Below are positions 59,634-64,000 of a stretch of DNA of 64,000 bases, piece by piece (positions within the stretch are counted from its first letter, which is position 1; each line of letters opens with the position of its first letter). Source of the stretch: Bradyrhizobium sp. 132 (GTDB lineage Bacteria > Pseudomonadota > Alphaproteobacteria > Rhizobiales > Xanthobacteraceae). Below the pieces are notes generated by a model. That model was not told the DNA's origin. It made no database searches and saw only the letters and a list, made by a program, of their open reading frames with translations. Where the stretch lies: positions 1 through 64,000 of the forward strand of contig NZ_JADPKY010000106.1 in NCBI RefSeq assembly GCF_023074185.1. Direction: 5' to 3'. A program made the translations under genes and the position numbers.

Positions 59634-61481
59634 ATGAGCATGCATCGCTTGTTCGCCGAGCAGCTCCGCTGCGCCACCGACACGACTGGACGGTTCGATC
59701 TTGCCAAGCTGGGCGAGCTCGTCAGCGCTGCCTATGAGGCGAGCGACCGCGAACGCCAGCGAATGACTGACGCGCGAGCACACACGCATGACGAGGTCGA
59801 GCAGGATTTGTTGCGGACCCAGAAGTTCCTCGACACCATCGTCGAGAATATCCCGATCGCCGTGTTTGCGAAGTGCGCCAGGGATTCGCGCTATATCCTG
59901 CTCAACCGCGCTGGCGAGGACTATTACGGCGAACAGATGTTGGGCCGGACACCTGAGGAGATTTTTCCGGCCGACGTCGCCCGAATGGTCAACGAGCAGG
60001 ATCGTCGCGTCGTCGCCAGCGGCATGCCGATGTTCCTCGAGGAGCATCTGCTCGAAGTCGGCGTCAAGGGCCACGATCGCGTCGTCAATTCGCGCAAGAT
60101 GCTGATCACGGACGGCGCCGGCGACCCGCAATATCTGGTTGGCGTCATCGAGGACGTCACCGAGCGCATCACCACTCAAGAACGGATCAGCCACCTCGCG
60201 CGCCACGATGCCTTGACCGATCTGCCGAACCGCAGCGCGTTCAATGCGGCGCTGAGCGAGCGGCTGGAACGGGCGCAGGAGGCGTCGACCAGTTTTGCGG
60301 TGCTCAGCCTCGATCTCGACCGCTTCAAGGAAGTCAACGACGTGTTCGGCCATCCCGTCGGCGACATGTTGATGCGCGCGGCGGCCGAGCGTCTTGCAGC
60401 GGAAGCCGGTGGCGCCTTCGTCGCCCGCATTGGCGGCGACGAATTCATAATCCTGGTGCCGGACGATGTCTGCCGCGAAGAGGTGCTGACGCTCGGCGAG
60501 CGCCTCGTCGAGGCGATCGGTAACGAGCTCGAGGTCGACGACTATCTCTCCCATGTCGGCTTAAGCGTCGGCATCGCGCTCTACCCGGATGACGGCGTGG
60601 ATGCGGCCACGCTGCTCGCAAATGCCGATTCCGCGCTCTATCGCGCCAAGCGCGAGGGCAGGGGTACGGTCCGCTTCTTCGAGTCCGAGATGGACCGGGA
60701 GCTGCGCGACCGCAGGTTGCTGTTGCACGACCTGCGGCAGGCGGTGGAGCAGAACCAGCTCTTCGTCTATTTCCAACCGCAGGCGCGGATCAACGGCGAG
60801 GTCATCGGCTTCGAGGCGCTGCTGCGCTGGAACCACCCAACGCGGGGCTTTGTGCCGCCCGACCAGTTCATTCCACTTGCCGAGGAGAATGGTCTGATCA
60901 TCCAGATCGGCGAGTGGGTCTTGCGCGAAGCGTGCCGCGAGGCGGCGTCGTGGCCGCGGCCGTTGCAGGTGGCGGTCAATCTGTCGCCGGTCCAGTTCCA
61001 GGCCGGCGACCTCGAAGGCTCGATCCATCAGATCCTGCTTGAGACCGGGCTCTCGCCGATGCGGCTCGAGGTCGAGATCACCGAGGGGGTGCTGATCGGC
61101 GATTTCACCCGCGCGCTCAATCTGCTGCGGCGGTTGAAGGCGCTCGGCATCCGCATCGCGATGGACGATTTCGGCACCGGCTACTCCTCACTGTCCTATC
61201 TCCAGTCATTCCCGTTCGACAAGATCAAGATCGATCGCAGCTTCATCTCCAATCTCGAGGCGAGCCCGCAATCGGCCGAGATCGTCCGCGCGGTTGTGAG
61301 CCTCGCGCACGCCCTGCATATCCCGGTCGTCGCCGAGGGGGTGGAAACGGAAGCGCAGCGCGCCTTCCTGGCGCGCGAGGCCTGCGAGGAGATGCAGGGC
61401 TATCTCATCGGCCGGCCCGAATTGATCGAGCGCTATCTCGACGTCGTCGGCGTGACCGTGGAGCGGCGCCTCTACGCCTAG
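59634..61481 (+). CDS. PAS-GGDEF-EAL cyclic-di-GMP signalling protein
   Basis: A 615-residue cytoplasmic protein without membrane segments. The order is a short helical N terminus, PAS domain (about residues 60-180: TIVENIPIAVFAKCARDSRY, GRTPEEIFPADVARM), GGDEF domain (RHDALTDLPNRSAFNAALSE; active motif VARIGGDEFIILVP intact) and EAL domain (GFEALLRWNHPTRGFVPPDQ, MRLEVEITEGVLIGDF and AMDDFGTGYSSLSYLQSFPF with the metal-binding acidic residues). Both diguanylate cyclase and phosphodiesterase motifs are intact, so it may be bifunctional. It is 262 bp after cbbE, same strand, probably a separate unit. Confidence 0.93.
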   Translation: MSMHRLFAEQLRCATDTTGRFDLAKLGELVSAAYEASDRERQRMTDARAHTHDEVEQDLLRTQKFLDTIVENIPIAVFAKCARDSRYILLNRAGEDYYGEQMLGRTPEEIFPADVARMVNEQDRRVVASGMPMFLEEHLLEVGVKGHDRVVNSRKMLITDGAGDPQYLVGVIEDVTERITTQERISHLARHDALTDLPNRSAFNAALSERLERAQEASTSFAVLSLDLDRFKEVNDVFGHPVGDMLMRAAAERLAAEAGGAFVARIGGDEFIILVPDDVCREEVLTLGERLVEAIGNELEVDDYLSHVGLSVGIALYPDDGVDAATLLANADSALYRAKREGRGTVRFFESEMDRELRDRRLLLHDLRQAVEQNQLFVYFQPQARINGEVIGFEALLRWNHPTRGFVPPDQFIPLAEENGLIIQIGEWVLREACREAASWPRPLQVAVNLSPVQFQAGDLEGSIHQILLETGLSPMRLEVEITEGVLIGDFTRALNLLRRLKALGIRIAMDDFGTGYSSLSYLQSFPFDKIKIDRSFISNLEASPQSAEIVRAVVSLAHALHIPVVAEGVETEAQRAFLAREACEEMQGYLIGRPELIERYLDVVGVTVERRLYA

Positions 61482-61663
61482 CCGTTGGCCTGCGACAGGA
61501 TTTCGAGCGTCAAGTCCGCGCTGATTGGAACTTTCGCTCGAATACGCATTTCCTAGACGCAACCGAGCCGGGCGCGCTGCGGGCGCAGCAAATGTTTTGC
61601 ACGACCGCCATCGCCCTGACGCAAATAAGGGCCATAACCCCTGTGAACGCGAGGGAGGCTCTC

Positions 61664-61876
61664 ATGGAGAACGTACGTCGTTACCGCGCGCTGGCGTCCC
61701 TCTGTCGTCAGCAGGCCGCCTACCGGCCGCTCCAGAACTGGGAACTGCTCGGCCAGGCCGAACATCTTGAATATCTCGCCGAAGTTGAGCTCAAAGCACA
61801 TTACGATGCGTGCAATGCGCAACATGACGAGGACGCTGTCGCGACCACGGCGTGGGAGAGGCCTGCCGCGGCCTGA
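61664..61876 (+). CDS. Small hypothetical protein, paralogue of 49077-49286
   Basis: A 70-residue protein starting MENVRRYRALASLCRQQAAY, then RPLQNWELLGQAEHLEYLAE, VELKAHYDA and a variable tail. ATG 61664 has GAGGGAGG at good spacing. It shares the ENVRRYRxxASLxRQxAAxR core with the protein at 49077. No signal peptide or membrane segment is present. The function is unknown; conservation of Arg, Gln and Trp suggests a small helical binding protein. Confidence 0.65.
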   Translation: MENVRRYRALASLCRQQAAYRPLQNWELLGQAEHLEYLAEVELKAHYDACNAQHDEDAVATTAWERPAAA

Positions 61877-61993
61877 CATTTCGTCCCGCCTCCGTGTCTT
61901 CTTTGCCAAGATTTAATCGCGTGGACGGGACGCCGTAAGGTGGCGACCGCCATGTTGGGTGCAAGGCGACTTACCCAACATGGACATTTCGAC

Positions 61994-63529
61994 ATGAACG
62001 ATCGCGTCAATTCCGACACCACCACGTCCCGCAAGATCCTGAGGCCGCGCCGGCTCGCGCTGCTCGGTACCGTGGCCGCGCTTGGCCTGGCCGTGCTGGC
62101 GACTGCTCCCGGCTCTTCGCCGTTCAGCGCGACCTCCTTCATTGCGCCCGCCCAGGCCGCGGAGTCCGCCACGACACCGCTGGGCTTCGGCGATCTCGTC
62201 AGCAAGGTCAAATCCGCCGTCATTTCGGTGCGGGTCAAAATCGACCAAGACAGCGAGAAGAGCGCGATGCTGCAACAGAACCGGATGGATTCGGACGAGG
62301 CGACGCCGTTCGACCAATTCTCACGGCAATTCGGCTTCGGTGGTCCGGGTGGCATGAACGGCATGCCGCGCCAGCGCCACCAGACTATCACGGGTGAGGG
62401 CTCCGGCTTCTTCATCTCCGCCGACGGCTATGCCGTGACCAACAACCACGTCGTCGACCACGCCGAGTCGGTGCAGGTGACGATGGACGACGGCCAGACC
62501 TATACCGCGAAGGTGGTCGGCACCGATCCGAAGACCGATCTCGCGCTGATCAAGGTCGAGGGCAAGAAGGATTTTCCGTTCGTCAAATTCTCCGACCAGA
62601 AGCCGCGCATCGGCGACTGGGTGGTCGCGGTCGGCAATCCCTTCGGCCTTGGCGGCACCGTGACCGCCGGCATCGTCTCGGCTAGCGGCCGCGATATCGG
62701 CAACGGTCCCTACGATGACTTTATCCAGATCGACGCACCGATCAACAAGGGCAATTCCGGCGGTCCGGCGTTCGACATGAACGGCAACGTGATTGGCGTG
62801 AACACCGCGATCTTCTCGCCCTCCGGCGGCTCGGTCGGCATCGGCTTCGACATTCCGGCTTCGACCGCAAAGCTCGTCGTCGCACAGTTGAAGGACAAGG
62901 GCGCGGTGACACGCGGCTGGCTCGGCGTGCAGGTGCAGCCGGTGACATCGGATATCGCCGACAGCCTCGGCCTCAAGGAGGCGCGCGGCGCGATCGTGGA
63001 CAATCCGCAGGACGCTAGCCCGGCAGCGAAGGCGGGCATCGAGGCGGGCGACGTCATCACCGCCGTCAACGGCACCGCGATCAAGGACTCCCGCGATCTC
63101 GCCCGCACTATCGCTACGCTTGCACCGGGCACGTCCGTGAAGCTCGATGTCGTCCACAAGGGCGACAGCAAGACGGTGACGCTGGCGCTCGGCGAATTGC
63201 CGAACGAGCGGCAGGCTAAGGCCGACGAGGGCAAGGCGCAGCCGGATGCCGGCACGCCGCGTCTCGGGCTCAGCCTGGCTCCGGCCGGCGACGTCCAGGG
63301 CGCCGGCCAGAAGGGCGTCGTCGTCACTGAAGTCGATCCGCAAGGGCCGGCCGCGCAGCGCGGCATTCAGACCGGCGACGTCATCCTCAACGTCGGCGGC
63401 AAGGCCGTCGCCAATATCGGTGATGTCCGTTCGGAACTGGCGCAGGCGAAATCGTCCGGCAAGCGCAGCGTGCTGCTGCAGATCAGAAACGCGCAGGCGA
63501 CCCGATTCGTCGCGGTGCCGCTCGCATAA
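61994..63529 (+). CDS. DegP/HtrA (Do-family) periplasmic serine protease
   Basis: A 511-residue protease with an N-terminal signal/anchor (RLALLGTVAALGLAVLATAP ... AQAAE). The trypsin-like domain has the triad His in AVTNNHVVDHAESV, Asp in DPKTDLALIKVEG and Ser in INKGNSGGPAFDMNG. PDZ1 begins at RGWLGVQVQPVTSDIADSLG and PDZ2 near GLSLAPAGDVQGAGQKGVVV. It degrades or refolds misfolded envelope proteins. A longer frame reaches GTG 61940; I prefer ATG 61994 because it gives a normal export signal, although no clear ribosome-binding site stands before either. An intrinsic terminator follows. Confidence 0.92.
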   Translation: MNDRVNSDTTTSRKILRPRRLALLGTVAALGLAVLATAPGSSPFSATSFIAPAQAAESATTPLGFGDLVSKVKSAVISVRVKIDQDSEKSAMLQQNRMDSDEATPFDQFSRQFGFGGPGGMNGMPRQRHQTITGEGSGFFISADGYAVTNNHVVDHAESVQVTMDDGQTYTAKVVGTDPKTDLALIKVEGKKDFPFVKFSDQKPRIGDWVVAVGNPFGLGGTVTAGIVSASGRDIGNGPYDDFIQIDAPINKGNSGGPAFDMNGNVIGVNTAIFSPSGGSVGIGFDIPASTAKLVVAQLKDKGAVTRGWLGVQVQPVTSDIADSLGLKEARGAIVDNPQDASPAAKAGIEAGDVITAVNGTAIKDSRDLARTIATLAPGTSVKLDVVHKGDSKTVTLALGELPNERQAKADEGKAQPDAGTPRLGLSLAPAGDVQGAGQKGVVVTEVDPQGPAAQRGIQTGDVILNVGGKAVANIGDVRSELAQAKSSGKRSVLLQIRNAQATRFVAVPLA

Positions 63530-63559
63530 GTCGAACGTCGATCCGCGCAAATCCAAAAA

Positions 63560-63580
63560 GGCGGCCCACGGGCCGCCTTT
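63560..63580 (+). terminator. Intrinsic terminator after the DegP/HtrA gene
   Basis: GGCGGCCC-AC-GGGCCGCC (63560-63577) forms an 8-bp GC-rich stem with a tiny loop and is followed by TTTCCTGTTT. It starts 30 bp after the stop codon and is preceded by AAAAA, so it may also work on the reverse strand. Confidence 0.85.
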
Positions 63581-63802
63581 CCTGTTTGCCTTCAGGATTC
63601 CGGATGGCCGCCGATAACATTCTCGTTAACGGCAGAGAGGATGACCCGGTTCGTCCGAAAAAGCCGTGTTCGCTCATCACAATTGCGGATCTCGTATGGA
63701 GTCGGCGGCAATGAAGCCGCCGGGACGTTTGCAAGCGTGGAACTTCGAACTTGCCGCCGCTGAGCTAGCTGGCCGGCAGTTCGCATTTGATCGGTGCCGA
63801 CA

Positions 63803-64000
63803 TGGATCGATTGAAGCTCTCGCTGAGGACTGCGCTGCTCGTGGCGCCATTCGTGCTGTGGGGTGGAAACGCTCTCGGGCGCGACGACGGCCGCTACGCG
63901 GACTCACCCCTCAAGCCGTGGTTCGACGGCCTGCGCAGCCATCTCGGTCCGTGCTGCTCGGATGCGGATGGATTTGCGGTCGCCGATCCCGACTGGGACT
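63803..64000 (+). CDS. Exported hypothetical protein, N-terminal part only
   Basis: From ATG 63803 the frame stays open to the right edge (66 codons). It starts with a signal peptide (LKLSLRTALLVAPFVLWGGN-ALG) and continues PLKPWFDGLRSHLGPCCSDA and DGFAVADPDWD. The pattern PWFDxLxSxxGxCCSDADG is one I associate with small exported alphaproteobacterial proteins of unknown function. A Cys pair may bind metal or form a disulfide. The C terminus is outside the window. Confidence 0.65.

Noticed and set aside
62321..63556. A 411-codon open frame opposite the DegP/HtrA gene
   Set aside because: It is antisense to a protease with an intact catalytic triad and two PDZ domains; no independent support.
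63690..63725. Hairpin GGCGGC-N6-GCCGCC as a second terminator
   Set aside because: The short stem is not followed by a T-run and lies upstream of the last gene rather than after one.

Overview
The window reads as a high-GC alphaproteobacterial chromosome, most likely Bradyrhizobium or a close relative. The basis is a form IC RuBisCO operon in the order cbbR / cbbF-P-T-A-L-S-X-E, the dispersed intergenic repeats near 46 kb, the style of the small hypothetical proteins, and gene-by-gene resemblance to that group. I ran no database search.

Left and middle (about 2-42 kb) is an accessory catabolic region for CoA-activated organic acids. It holds three acyl-CoA ligases, two family III CoA-transferases, a tandem pair of acyl-CoA dehydrogenases, two thiolases, three enoyl-CoA hydratases, a MaoC hydratase, five SDRs, a nitronate-monooxygenase-like flavoprotein, an Old Yellow Enzyme homologue, a molybdopterin oxidoreductase, a DsbA-like isomerase, a GST, an acetate-permease-type symporter and fumarylacetoacetase. 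Local regulators are two HxlR, one TetR, one LysR and one GntR. The genes form short operons that together could activate, oxidise and cleave an unidentified, probably alicyclic or branched, carboxylic acid. Two of the operons start with closely related ligases. Three promoters share a 15-bp dyad (GTTCT-N5-AGAAC) filling the -35/-10 spacer, which suggests one repressor. Four of the five SDRs lack the catalytic Tyr of YxxxK and share a C-terminal LRPxxExW ending. An IS630-type element lies at 21.7-22.7 kb.

A 3' fragment of tRNA-Pro(CGG) at 42.92-42.97 kb looks like the right attachment site of a genomic island that includes the catabolic region and extends left of the window. The far left (0-2 kb) holds the start of a NYN-domain gene and decayed genes, including a caspase-family pseudogene with most of its catalytic domain deleted.

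Right (43-64 kb) looks like conserved chromosome. It has an Imm50-like protein, an internally shortened Bug/TctC binding protein, several small proteins, a repeat-rich intergenic stretch, a TetR-MFS efflux pair, the complete Calvin-cycle operon with its divergent regulator, a PAS-GGDEF-EAL protein, and a DegP/HtrA periplasmic protease followed by a clear intrinsic terminator. A new exported-protein gene begins at the right edge.
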